In this document: in pieces, positions 15,001-25,228 of the stretch | Numbering within the stretch: the first letter of the stretch is position 1 | Layout: every line of letters begins with the position of its first letter | From: Arenicola marina | Lineage: Eukaryota; Annelida; Polychaeta; Arenicolidae | Length of the DNA: 64,000 nt | Assembly (NCBI GenBank): GCA_964019135.1 | Contig: OZ025260.1 | Location: 18,842,254-18,906,253 of the forward strand | Direction of reading: 5' to 3' | Translations under genes and position numbers: made by a program | The notes under the pieces: model-generated | What the model was told of the DNA's origin: nothing | The model's database searches: none | The model's input: the letters and a program-made list of their open reading frames with translations, nothing else

Positions 15001-18000
15001 CTCAGATACAGCCCATACAGGAAGACAGCCCACCTCAGATACAGCCCATACAGGAGGACAGCCCATCTCAGATACAGCCCATACAGGAAGACAGCCCACC
15101 TCAGATACAGCCCATACAGGAAGACAACCCACCTCAGATACAGCCCATACAGGAAGACAGCCCACCTCAGATACAGCCCATAGAGGAAGACAGCCCACAT
15201 CAGATACAGCCTGTACAGGAAGACAACCCACCTCAGATACAGCCCATACAGGAAGACAACCCACCTCAGATACATCCCATACAGGAAGACAGCCCACCTC
15301 AGATACAGCCCATACAGGAAGACAACCCACCTCAAATACAGCCCATACAGGAAGACAGCCCACCTCAGATACATCCCATACAGGAAGACAACCCACCTCA
15401 GATACATCCCATACAGGAAGACAACCCACCTCAGATACAGCCCATACAGGAAGACAACCCACCTCAAATACAGCCCATACAGGAAGACAGCCCACCTCAG
15501 ATACATCCCATACAGGAAGACAACCCACCTCAGATACAGCCCATAGAGGAAGACAGCCCACATCAGATACAGCCTGTACAGGAAGACAACCCACCTCAGA
15601 TACAGCCCATACAGGAAGACAACCCACCTCAGATACAGCCCATACAGGAAGACAGCCCACCTCAGATACAGCCCATACAGGAAGACAGCCCACCTCAGAT
15701 ACAGCCCATACAGGAAGACAACCCACCTCAGATACAGCCCATACAGGAAGACAGCCCACCTCAGATACAGCCCATACAGGAAGACAACCCACCTCAGATA
15801 CAGCCCATAGAGGAAGACAGCCCACATCAGATACAGCCTGTACAGGAAGACAACCCACCTCAGATACAGCCCATACAGGAAGACAACCCACCTCAGATAC
15901 AGCCCATACAGGAAGACAGCCCACCTCAGATACAGCCCATACAGGAAGACAGCCCACCTCAGATACAGCCCATACAGGAAGACAACCCACCTCAGATACA
16001 GCCCATACAGGAAGACAGCCCACCTCAGATACAGCCCATACAGGAAGACAACCCACCTCAGATACAGCCCATAGAGGAAGACAGCCCACATCAGATACAG
16101 CCTGTACAGGAAGACAACCCACCTCAGATACAGCCCATACAGGAAGACAGCCCACCTCAGATACAGCCCATACAGGAAGACAACCCACCTCAGATACAGC
16201 CCATACAGGAAGACAGCCCACCTCAGATACAGCCCATACAGGAAGACAACCCACATCAGATACAGCCCATACAGGAAGACAGCCCACCTCAGATACAGCC
16301 CATACAGGAAGACAACCCACCTCAGATACAGCCCATACAGGAAGACAGCCCACCTCAGATACAGCCCATACAGGAAGACAGCCCACCTCAGATACAGCCC
16401 ATACAGGAAGACAGCCCACATCAGATACAGCCCATACAGGAAGACAGCCCACCTCAGATACAGCCCATACAGGAAGACAGCCCACCTCAGATACAGCCCA
16501 TACAGGAAGACAACCCACCTCAGATACAGCCCATACAGGAAGACAGCCCACCTCAGATACAGCCCATACAGGAAGACAACCCACATCAGATACAGCCCAT
16601 ACAGGAAGACAGCCCACCTCAGATACAGCCCATACAGGAAGACAACCCACCTCAGATACAGCCCATACAGGAAGACAGCCCACCTCAGATACAGCCCATA
16701 CAGGAAGACAACCCACATCAGATACAGCCCATACAGGAAGACAGCCCACCTCAGATACAGCCCATACAGGAAGACAGCCCACCTCAGATACAGCCCATAC
16801 AGGAAGACAACCCACCTCAGATACAGCCCATACAGGAAGACAGCCCACCTCAGATACAGCCCATACAGGAAGACAACCCACCTCAGATACATCCCATACA
16901 GGAAGACAACCCACCTCAGATACAGCCCATAGAGGAAGACAACCCACCTCAGATACAGCCCATACAGGAAGACATCCCACCTCAGATACAGCCCATACAG
17001 GAAGACAGCCCACCTCAGATACAGCCCATACAGGAAGACAACCCACATCAGATACAGCCCATACAGGAAGACAGCCCACCTCAGATACAGCCCATACAGG
17101 AAGACAGCCCACCTCAGATACAGCCCATACAGGAAGACAGCCCACCTCAGATACATCCCATACAGGAAGACAACCCACCTCAGATACAGCCCATACAGGA
17201 AGACAACCCACCTCAGATACAGCCCATACAGGAAGACAACCCACCTCAGATACATCCCATGCAGGAAGACAGCCCACCTCAGATACAGCCCATACAGGAA
17301 GACAGCCCACCTCAGATACAGCCCATACAGGAAGACAACCCACCTCAGATACAGCCCATACAGGAAGACAGCCCACCTCAGATACAGCCCATACAGGAAG
17401 ACAGCCCACCTCAGATACAACCCATACAGGAAGACAGCCCACCTCAGATACAACCCATACAGGAAGACAGCCCACCTCAGATACAGCCCATACAGGAAGA
17501 CAGCCCACCCCAGATACAGCCCATACAGGAAGACAACCCACCTCAGATACAGCCCATACAGGAAGACAGCCCACCTCAGATACAGCCCATACAGGAAGAC
17601 AGCCCACCTCAGATACAACCCATACAGGAAGACAACCCACCTCAGATACAGCCCATACAGGAAGACAGCTCACCCCAGATACAGCCCACACAGGAAGACA
17701 ACCCACCTCAGATACATCCCATACAGGAAGACAACCCACCTCAGATACATCCCATACAGGAAGACAGCCCACCTCAGATACAGCCCATACAGGAAGACAA
17801 CCCACCTCAGATACATCCCATACAGGAAGACAGCCCACCTCAGATACAGCCCATACAGGAAGACAACCCACCTCAGATACAGCCCATACAGGAAGACAAC
17901 CCACCTCAGATACAGCCCATACAGGAAGACAGCCCACCTCAGATACATCCCATACAGGGAGACAACCCACCCCAGATACAGCCCATACAGGAAGACAACC

Positions 18001-21000
18001 CACCTCAGATACATCCCATACAGGAAGACAACCCACCTCAGATACAGCCCATACAGGAAGACAACCCACCTCAGATACATCCCATACAGGAAGACAGCCC
18101 ACCTCAGATACATCCCATACAGGAAGACAACCCACCTCAGATACAGCCCATACAGGAAGACAGCCCACCTCAGATACAGCCCATACAGGAAGACAGCCCA
18201 CCTCAGATACAGCCCATACAGGAAGACAGCCCACCTCAGATACATCCCATACAGGAAGACAGCTCACCTCAGATACAGCCCATACAGGAAGACAGCCCAC
18301 CTCAGATACAGCCCATACAGGAAGACAGCCCACCTCAGATACAGCCCATACAGGAAGACAACCCACCTCAGATACAGCCCATACAGGAAGACAGCCCACC
18401 TCAGATACATCCCATACAGGGAGACAACCCACCCCAGATACATCCCATGCAGGAAGACAACCCACCTCAGATACAGGCCATACAGGAAGACAACCCACCT
18501 CAGATACATCCCATACAGGAAGACAACCCACCTCAGATACAGCCCATACAGGAAGACAGCCCACCTCAGATACATCCCATACAGGGAGACAACCCACCCC
18601 AGATACATCCCATACAGGAAGACAACCCACCTCAGATACAGCCCATACAGGAAGACAACCCACCTCAGATACAGCCCATACAGGAAGACAACCCACCTCA
18701 GATACAGCCCATACAGGAAGACAGCCCACCTCAGATACAGCCCATACAGGAAGACAACCCACCTCAGATACAGCCCATACAGGAAGACAACCCACCTCAG
18801 ATACAGCCCATACAGGAAGACAGCCCACCTCAGATACAGCCCATACAGGGAGACAACCCACCCCAGATACAGCCCATACAGGAAGACAACCCACCTCAGA
18901 TACAGCCCATACAGGAAGACAGCCCACCTCAGATACAGGCCATACAGGAAGACAACCCACCTCAGATACAGCCCATACAGGAAGACAACCCACCCCAGAT
19001 ACAGCCCATACAGGAAGACAACCCACCTCAGATACATCCCATACAGGAAGACAGCCCACCTCAGATACATCCCATACAGGAAGACAGCCCACCTCAGATA
19101 CAGCCCATACAGGAAGACAGCCCACCTCAGATACATCCCATACAGGAAGACAACCCACCTCAGATACATCCCATACAGGAAGACAGCCCACCTCAGATAC
19201 ATCCCATACAGGAAGACAGCCCACCTCAGATACAGCCCATACAGGAAGACAACCCACCTCAGATACAGGCCATACAGGAAGACAGCTCACCCCAGATACA
19301 GCCCATACAGGAAGACAGCCCACCTCTGATACATCCCATACAGGAAGACAACCCACCTCAGATACATCCCATACAGGAAGACAGCCCACCTCAGATACAT
19401 CCCATACAGGAAGACAACCCACCTCAGATACATCCCATACAGGAAGACAGCCCACCTCAGATACATCCCATACAGGAAGACAGCCCACCTCAGATACATC
19501 CCATACAGGAAGACAGCCCACCTCAGATACAGCCCATACAGGAAGACAGCCCACCCCAGATACAGGCCATACAGGAAGACAGCCCACCTCAGATACAGCC
19601 CATACAGGAAGACAACCCACCTCAGATACATCCCATACAGGAAGACAGCCCACCTCAGATACAGCCCATACAGGAAGACAGCCCACCTCAGATACAGCCC
19701 ATACAGGAAGACAACCCACCTCAGATACAGCCCATACAGGAAGACAGCCCACCTCAGATACAGCCCATACAGGAAGACAACCCACCTCAGATACATCCCA
19801 TACAGGAAGACAACCCACCTCAGATACATCCCATACAGGAAGACAACCCACCTCAGATACAGCCCATACAGGAAGACAACCCACCTCAGATACAGCCCAT
19901 ACAGGAAGACAACCCACCTCAGATACAGCCCATACAGGAAGACAACCCACCTCAGATATAGCCCATACAGGAAGACAACCCACCTCAAATACAGCCCATA
20001 CAGGAAGACAACCCACATCAGATACAGCCTGTACAGGAAGACAGCCCACCTCAGATACAGCCCATACAGGAAGACAACCCACCTCAGATACAGCCCATAC
20101 AGGAAGACAGCCCACCTCAGATACAGCCCATACAGGAAGACAACCCACCTCAGATACAGCCCATACAGGAAGACAGCCCACCTCAGATACAGCCCATACA
20201 GGAAGACAACCCACCTCAGATACAGCCCATACAGGAAGACAACCCACCTCAGATACAGCCCATACAGGAAGACAACCCACCTCAGATATAGCCCATACAG
20301 GAAGACAGCCAATCCGAAGATGGTGGGCAGCCATAGCGTCTCGATTAGCACCCCGGACCAGGCGAAGTAGAGCGCGATCTTCTCGCCGAAGTAGTTTCGG
20401 ATCTTCCACAGGGGTTGGAAGCGGGTGGGACAGATCCTGCCCCACGTGTCCATTAGCTCTCGCCGCGTGTCGTCGTTCAGCAACTCGCCGTCGTCCTCCA
20501 CTCCATCCGGGTCCTCGATGTCTACGTCATTTCCGTGGATGGCGTGGAGCTCGGCCTTCTCGGCTCGCTCCACGGGATCCTCGCGCGTCTCGTCGTGCAG
20601 CACAAACGCGTCGCTGAACACCTTCTTGTGCAGCAGGTAAGGCAGACCTGTGACAGAGAGAGCGGGGCTTAATGGGGCGGGGCTTATTGGGGCAGACCTT
20701 TGACAGAGGGGGCGGGGCTTAATGGGGGCAGACCTGGGACAGAGGGGGCGGGCTTAATGGGGTAGACCTGTGACAGAGGGGGCGGGGCTTAATGGGGCAG
20801 ACCAGTGACAGAGGGGGCGGGGCTTAATGGGGCAGACCTGTGACAGAGGGGCGGGGCTTAACGGGGCAGACCTGTGACAGAGGGGGCGGGCTTAATGGGC
20901 AGACCTGTGACCGATTGGGCGGGGCTTAATGACGCAGCAGACCTGTGACAAGAGGAAGGGGCGGGGCTTAATGGGGTAGACCTGTGACAGGACGGGGCGG

Positions 21001-24000
21001 GGTTTAATGAGGTAGACATGTGACAGAGTAGGGAGCGGGGCTTAATGTGGCAGACCTGTGACAGAGGAGGGGGGGTTTAATGGGGCAGACCTGTGACAGA
21101 GGAGGGGGGTTTATTGGGGCAGACCTGTGACAGAGGAGGGGGCGCGGCTTAATGGGGTATCCCTGTGACTGAGGAGGTGGGGGGGGGGGGTTATGATATG
21201 TAGATATGTGACAGAGGAGGGGGCTCGGCTTAATGGGGCAAACCTGTGACCGATGAAGGGCGGGGTTCATTGAGATAGACATGTGACAAATGAGGGGCGG
21301 GGCTTCATGGGGTAGACCTGTGACGGAGGAGAGGGGGTAATGAGGTAGACATGTGACAGAGGAGGGGGGTTTAATGGGGTAGACCTGTGACAGATGAGGG
21401 GCGGGGCTTCATGGGGTAGACCTGTGACGGAGGAGGGTCTTAATGGGGCAGATCTGTGATAGTGAAATGCCTCGAAGGGACATGCATGTAACATGTTAAT
21501 GTATTTAAGGGAGAGACCTGGTGTAAGGTTGGTTTTATATTCAGGATGCTTTAACCACTTTCGGTCATATCGCGTCAATGGGAGAAGGAAGGGAGAGTGG
21601 AGCCATGTCCCCGGGGGTAACCCACTACTCTTTGCGAAGAAAGACATGGGATCTCTATCCTCCGACCACACAGACATGGCCACAGCGGGGTGCGAACCAT
21701 CGATCCACGCGCCGTTAGGCTCTCAGGTGGCAAGAACACTCAATGCGAGCGTTCTCACCCACTGAGCTACCGGGCCAGCCCCCCTGGAGTAAGGGAAAGT
21801 TGACCTGTGGCAGTGAAAATGCCGCAGAGCTAAACCATTCTAACTATACGGGGAAATGTCACACCCTTATAATGTATAATATAGAGAACCTGTGACAGAG
21901 AAAATGCTGCAGGGCTAAACCATTCTAAGTATAGAAGGAAATGTCACACCCTTATAATGTATAATATAGAGAACCTGTGACAGAGAAAATGCTGCAGGGC
22001 TAAACCATTCTAAGTATAGAAGGAAATGTCACACCCTTATAATGTATAATACAGAGAACCTGCGGTGGACTGATATGTGAGCATAAATATCGCATGCAGC
22101 ATATAGAAGGGGAGCCACGCTCCTAATACAGCAGACATGTTGATAGGAGATTCTGAATTCGTATTATCCCAGTTTCATTGGATCGATCCCACGGAAAAAA
22201 TAACGGCATCAAAGGACGGCCATTTTATCTACTATACTTTCTTAGTTGTATCTCAAACCTTTCTTGGCCATGGGATCTTCATCTTCTTCAGCTTTGTTTC
22301 TGATGTCCATGTTGATCAGGATGTGGTTAGTCTGAAGCAACAAAATGTGACATTAATACGATTACTAAATTTTACGTGAGTCCCCCTTCAAACGGTCGGG
22401 ATGAGAATTAGTTTGAGATATGAAAGATCAAAATCAGAATACTTGAAAAAAAAACGGGAACAATAAAAGGGGGGGGGGGGTGGCCAGGTAACCTGGTGAT
22501 AAGCAGGAATTGAGCATTGATGAATCTCAGGCCTGAACCCTATCAAAACAGATTCCCGTTCGCTTCGGCAAAAGACGTGCAATAACATTCTTTATGTTGC
22601 CGGGTAGTCTGAGCGGTTTTCGGCATTTAGTTTATTTATGTTAATTTTGTGCGGGGTTTCGCGGGCTTCCGGTGGGCCAGATTCCGGTGGTCCTTGAGCG
22701 TCGCTGGCTGCTGAGGATCCACAGAGAGAACACGCATATCAACATTTAGTCATCCGGAAACTACTTTTACCCGTTCAGACCACTCTGCCACAACTCCCGG
22801 TTTTTCCTCTGATCCTAAATAAAAATCCATGTCAATGCCACTTTGTTGGTTTGTGTGAGTGTATCCGGAATTCGGAAAACAGCCGAACAACACCCCCTCC
22901 ACCCCGTAATATTCATATGACACAATATCATCAAAATAATGCAACAAACATTTTGCCTGTGATATTTAATACACACACGCAGTAATTCAAGATCAAATTA
23001 ACAGCACGTGTCGAATAAAAGTGCTCACCAAGAAGTATCTCAATGATGGGCGAAAAAACGTGTCCGCGTTGGTGTGGCCTTCAAATATAAAAATCTTGTC
23101 CGCTTCAAAAGGGGCCGACACGAAGTCAACTGCAAGGCATATGATAAAAATGTAAGATATATGAATTAATAGATATATGAATAAATTAGTAGTTTTACCG
23201 CCATGATTTATATTTAGCCGCTGGCATAAAGGTATATAACGGCTACCAGGGCCGGTGAGGATTGAAGATCAATCTTATTTCTTTAAATTATACAAAGAAC
23301 AATTATACAAAAGCTCATTTACCCACTGATGTGTAGTTCAGTATAACATGAAGACCATGAACGTTTATTCATAGAACAAACAGATCATAATTATCATAAT
23401 GTATTTCTACATACTTCATCCCAAAAGAAATTCCTGGCAGGCAATGGAAGAATTCAAATAAAAAATCTAAATGATTCCACATGGAACATGTACATTACCT
23501 TCGTTGTCTGTCTCCAGCTTCTCCTTACAGTTTATCCAGCAACTACAGCATTTTTCTCTGTCTTCATATATTTCACACTGAAATTTAAAAAAAATTATAA
23601 GTTTTTATAACCGATTACACATGTATATAAATGCTATCTTCAGGGTTCTAATCGTAGGATAGAATTATTTTACCAAAGATGCCTTGTATAACCAAATAAA
23701 ACAAAAGTTTGTATATACATATATAAACCTATATACATAATTAACAATAGTGCATGTCTGAATCTGGCAAATGGCCAGTTAAAATACTTGATTAATATAG
23801 CATATTGACTATCAGATGTATATTAAAACTTACCTTTGCAAATCAGCCTACACAAAGCAACTCGATCTTTGACATACAGGTATAACTACCGGTAGTACTG
23901 TTAATCAATGGATTATATAGCCTATATACCGTAAATATATATGGCATACGTTTTGGCATACAGTATCTAGTGTTCTATATATGGGTTTTTCATCAAAAGC

Positions 24001-25228
24001 ATAAGCATGATAAGTGGCAATAAGGAGAAGTGGCTGTTCATTTGCTTCATTCTTATTTTAAGTATTAGCCAAACGCTATGCAGTGAATGGGCAAGTAAAA
24101 TACATGGAGTTGAAAGAACGTTTGTGGAGAATTCCATCTGAATCTATTGTATAAAAACCTGTTTTCAACCCAGATCATCTGCTTCACATAATCAGATAAT
24201 GTCTCTCGTTAATTATTTTACATGGTACATGCAGCATGCCTGAACAATATGTTAATAATTGTGACCAAGTAGTGAAGTATACCAGTATATATATATTCAT
24301 CAGTTGCACCAATTTTAAGTGTATTCATGCATGGATGTAACATATATTGCTTACCAATGAGAACTGGATAAAACCAGAGGAAGAGAGTAAGATATCACTA
24401 AAGGAACATTGTCACTGCTATATCAAGATGTATTATCCATGTGCAAATGCATTCAGTGAACCTTTCATCGACCCTCTAAACATTTGATCCTTTATGCAAT
24501 TAACCTGTGAAACTTTCCAGTGAAATCTAACCATTCTAACCAGGTATAGTTACAATTAACTTATGACAGTTCTAGAAATGTTTCTAATTGTTACAAATGA
24601 AACTAATTATATTTAGAAGTACAATGGAAAGTGAAATCCAGCTATCCATAACTGAAGCAGATTCAGATGAAACGTCTATGTAGCAACTTTTACAATCCAA
24701 ACCTACCCCTTCAAGCGGCATTTCCAATTTGATGCGCTCAGCTTCACGGCATAATCTGGCAAAGGGGGTGTGTAATTTGATGATGGTTCTTTCTTCCTGT
24801 TTATCTTGATCAACCTCAAAGCCTTCCTTGTCAAGAGCCTTGAAAAACATTTTCCTCTGGCACAATTTCTTCTCTAGTTCCTTCTTCTCCTTCTCACCAG
24901 ATACCTCTGCCATAGTCTTGTTATCATGAATGATGACGTAATCAATCCTCTTCACAGTCTCTGTCGGTAAGTTAGTATCACGAAAGTCAAATCTTTGCTT
25001 GAGTTTGAAGAGGCTTGATGAGGCTGGCATGTTATTGCGAGAGACTCTCCGTGCAATTGTTGGCCGCTTTCCGAAGCCATCATCAGAACCAAGTCTCCCC
25101 TTGAAAGCCATTGTGGATTGATTGTTGTTGTTCATGCTCGATCGATCAGGAGGAAGTCTTGTTCTCGATGTTGGTGATGAAGGGACATGGTGCATTTCTA
25201 ACCCATCTGATTGAAAGGCTCTTGACAT
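2252..25228 (-). CDS. Anoctamin (TMEM16) family protein, 5' and middle exons, 3' part outside window
   Basis: Nine exons join in phase: 24707-25228, 23499-23577, 23029-23129, 22259-22331, 20281-20647, 5038-5106, 4120-4214, 3233-3354, 2252-2341 (506 codons, GT/AG at every junction). Anoctamins are dimeric membrane proteins acting as Ca2+-activated chloride channels or lipid scramblases. Exon 1 starts at an ATG and carries the cytosolic dimerisation domain (FRDTNLP, RIDYVI). Exon 3 has the family's SAPF...FEG...DTFF pattern. Exon 5 ends in the first helix region (NYFGEKIALYFAW, then FLYG). Exons 7-8 give SFDN..TPFFA and FLEVWKRRNATLAYEWD. Exon 9 gives DPVTKEDAWYYPSS. The Ca2+-binding helices would be in missing exons. 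An ANO1-7-type member, possibly nearest ANO7, is likely; the exact subclass is inference. Introns 4 and 5 carry splice-junction minisatellites. The 5'UTR start and promoter were not located. Confidence 0.9.
2401..2596 (-). mobile_element. tRNA-derived SINE with 13-bp target-site duplication
   Basis: On minus it starts GGGGCCTCCCTGGTGTAGTG and GTTAGCGC (A-box-like), has a perfect B box GGTTCGAATCC, and ends in a (TTCCA)n tail (plus-strand ATGGA repeats at 2401-2418). The 13-bp word TGATGAATACGGA occurs on both sides (2388-2400 and 2597-2609), a target-site duplication that marks this as an inserted element and not a tRNA gene. It lies in anoctamin intron 8. Confidence 0.9.
2610..3232. repeat. 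Intron 8 remainder with (AAT)n microsatellite at ~3016-3061
   Basis: Unique AT-rich sequence with about 15 AAT trinucleotides (3016-3061). No exon evidence apart from the flanking anoctamin exons. The I-rich or L-rich frames here are translations of the microsatellite. Confidence 0.85.
3391..3580 (-). mobile_element. tRNA-like SINE, family B, copy 1
   Basis: Minus strand: GGCCGGCCCGGTAGCTCAGT then GGGCTAGAGC (A box) and GGTTCGCGCCCCG (B box), then a tRNA-unrelated body (CCATGTCCTTCTTCGCAAAG). Two further copies lie at 4830-5017 and 21541-21783. It lies in anoctamin intron 7. Confidence 0.85.
3851..4013. repeat. 54-bp tandem repeat, three copies
   Basis: AATGACCAAATCAGTGTCC, TTAATTAATTAAAGG, TTGCAATAAAACC occurs three times at a 54-bp period, nearly identical, so recently amplified. 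Intronic (anoctamin intron 7). Confidence 0.95.
4830..5017 (-). mobile_element. tRNA-like SINE, family B, copy 2
   Basis: Same body as copies 1 and 3, including the distal GTATCGGGTCAATGGG segment shared with copy 3, but with part of the tRNA-like middle deleted. It ends about 20 bp from anoctamin exon 6 (5038-5106) and lies in intron 6. Confidence 0.82.
5248..20303. repeat. Giant 33-bp minisatellite, ~455 units, filling anoctamin intron 5
   Basis: On the plus strand each unit reads CAGATACAGCCCATACAGG then AAGACAGCCCACCT. On the minus (gene) strand it is the end of exon 5 (codons for AVFLYGLYL) plus donor GTGGGC or GTGGGT. Units differ by point changes only: GC/GT after GTGGG, GGGCTG/GGGATG (cagccc/catccc), CTGTAC/CTGTAT and a few others. 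The array keeps a 33-bp period for about 15 kb with no visible frame slip, which is why very long reading frames exist on both strands. It begins inside exon 5 at its high-coordinate end and ends about 140 bp before exon 6. Direct reading shows the array; the exon-junction origin follows from identity with the exon 5 end. Confidence 0.97.
20281..20647 (-). CDS. Anoctamin exon 5, flanked by splice-site minisatellites on both sides
   Basis: Acceptor CTCTGTCACAG at 20648-20658; donor CTGAG/GTGGGT at the 20281/20280 boundary; phase 1 in, phase 2 out. It encodes LPYLLHKKVFSDAFVLHD, an acidic stretch, RRELMDTWGR, FQPLWKIRNYFGEKIALYFAW and the start of the first transmembrane helix, ending in VFLYGLYL. 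FLYG is the conserved end in the family. The last 30 nt plus the donor are the 33-bp unit of the downstream array. The first 7 nt plus the acceptor are part of the ~34-bp unit of the upstream array. A second possible donor (GTATGG, two codons before FLYG ends) would also leave phase 2 but would remove FLYG. Confidence 0.9.
20648..21470. repeat. ~34-bp GC-rich minisatellite carrying the exon 5 acceptor
   Basis: About 24 units of the form GGGGCAGACCTGTGACAGAG then GGGGCGGGGCTTAAT on plus. On the gene strand each unit contains CTCTGTCACAG/GTCTGCC, matching the real acceptor and first seven bases of anoctamin exon 5 at 20641-20658. Units vary in length (about 30-38 bp) and decay away from the exon. 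Confidence 0.9.
21541..21783 (-). mobile_element. tRNA-like SINE, family B, copy 3 (longest)
   Basis: About 240 bp. On minus it has GGTAGCTCAGTGGGTGAGAA at the A-box end, a B-box-like segment GATGGTTCGCACCCC, the CCATGTCT...CGCAAAGAG body and a TTGACGCGATATGACC end. It lies in anoctamin intron 4, in the same orientation as copies 1 and 2. Confidence 0.85.
21790..22062. repeat. 84-bp tandem repeat, three copies
   Basis: Three copies of an 84-bp unit containing CTAAACCATTCTAA, AAATGTCACACCCTTATAAT and ACCTGTGACAGAG. The first copy is more diverged. The shared ACCTGTGACAGAG (gene strand CTCTGTCACAGGT) links it to the neighbouring 34-bp array. It lies in anoctamin intron 4. Confidence 0.9.
22332..23028. 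other. Anoctamin intron 3, no gene seen
   Basis: Unique sequence with a short G homopolymer near 22470. No repeat or exon recognised. Confidence 0.6.
23578..24706. other. Anoctamin intron 1, AT-rich, nothing else seen
   Basis: AT-rich unique sequence with many ATATAT runs. No exon, SINE or tandem array recognised. Confidence 0.6.
24707..25228 (-). CDS. Anoctamin exon 1: N-terminus and dimerisation domain
   Basis: 174 codons from ATG (25226-25228) to donor GTAGGT at 24701-24706, phase 0. Residues 1-60 are low-complexity, basic and S/N/P-rich. From about residue 62 (FDFRDTNLP) the sequence follows the anoctamin dimerisation domain: RIDYVIIHDNK, then a charged helix (EKEKKELEKKL), then KALDKEGFEVD and LHTPFARLCREAERIKLEMPL. 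The upstream sequence in this frame has no convincing extension, so this ATG is chosen. An untranslated first exon further up is possible. Confidence 0.9.

Noticed and set aside
20281..20303. Alternative exon 5 donor GTATGG inside the FLYG codons
   Set aside because: Phase also fits exon 6, but it would remove the conserved FLYG, so CTGAG/GTGGGT is preferred.
5149..20445. Open frames of ~5,000 codons on both strands (PPQIQPIQED and VGCLPVWAVSE repeats)
   Set aside because: They are translations of the 33-bp array, which is a multiple of three without stops. The region is intron 5 of the anoctamin gene.
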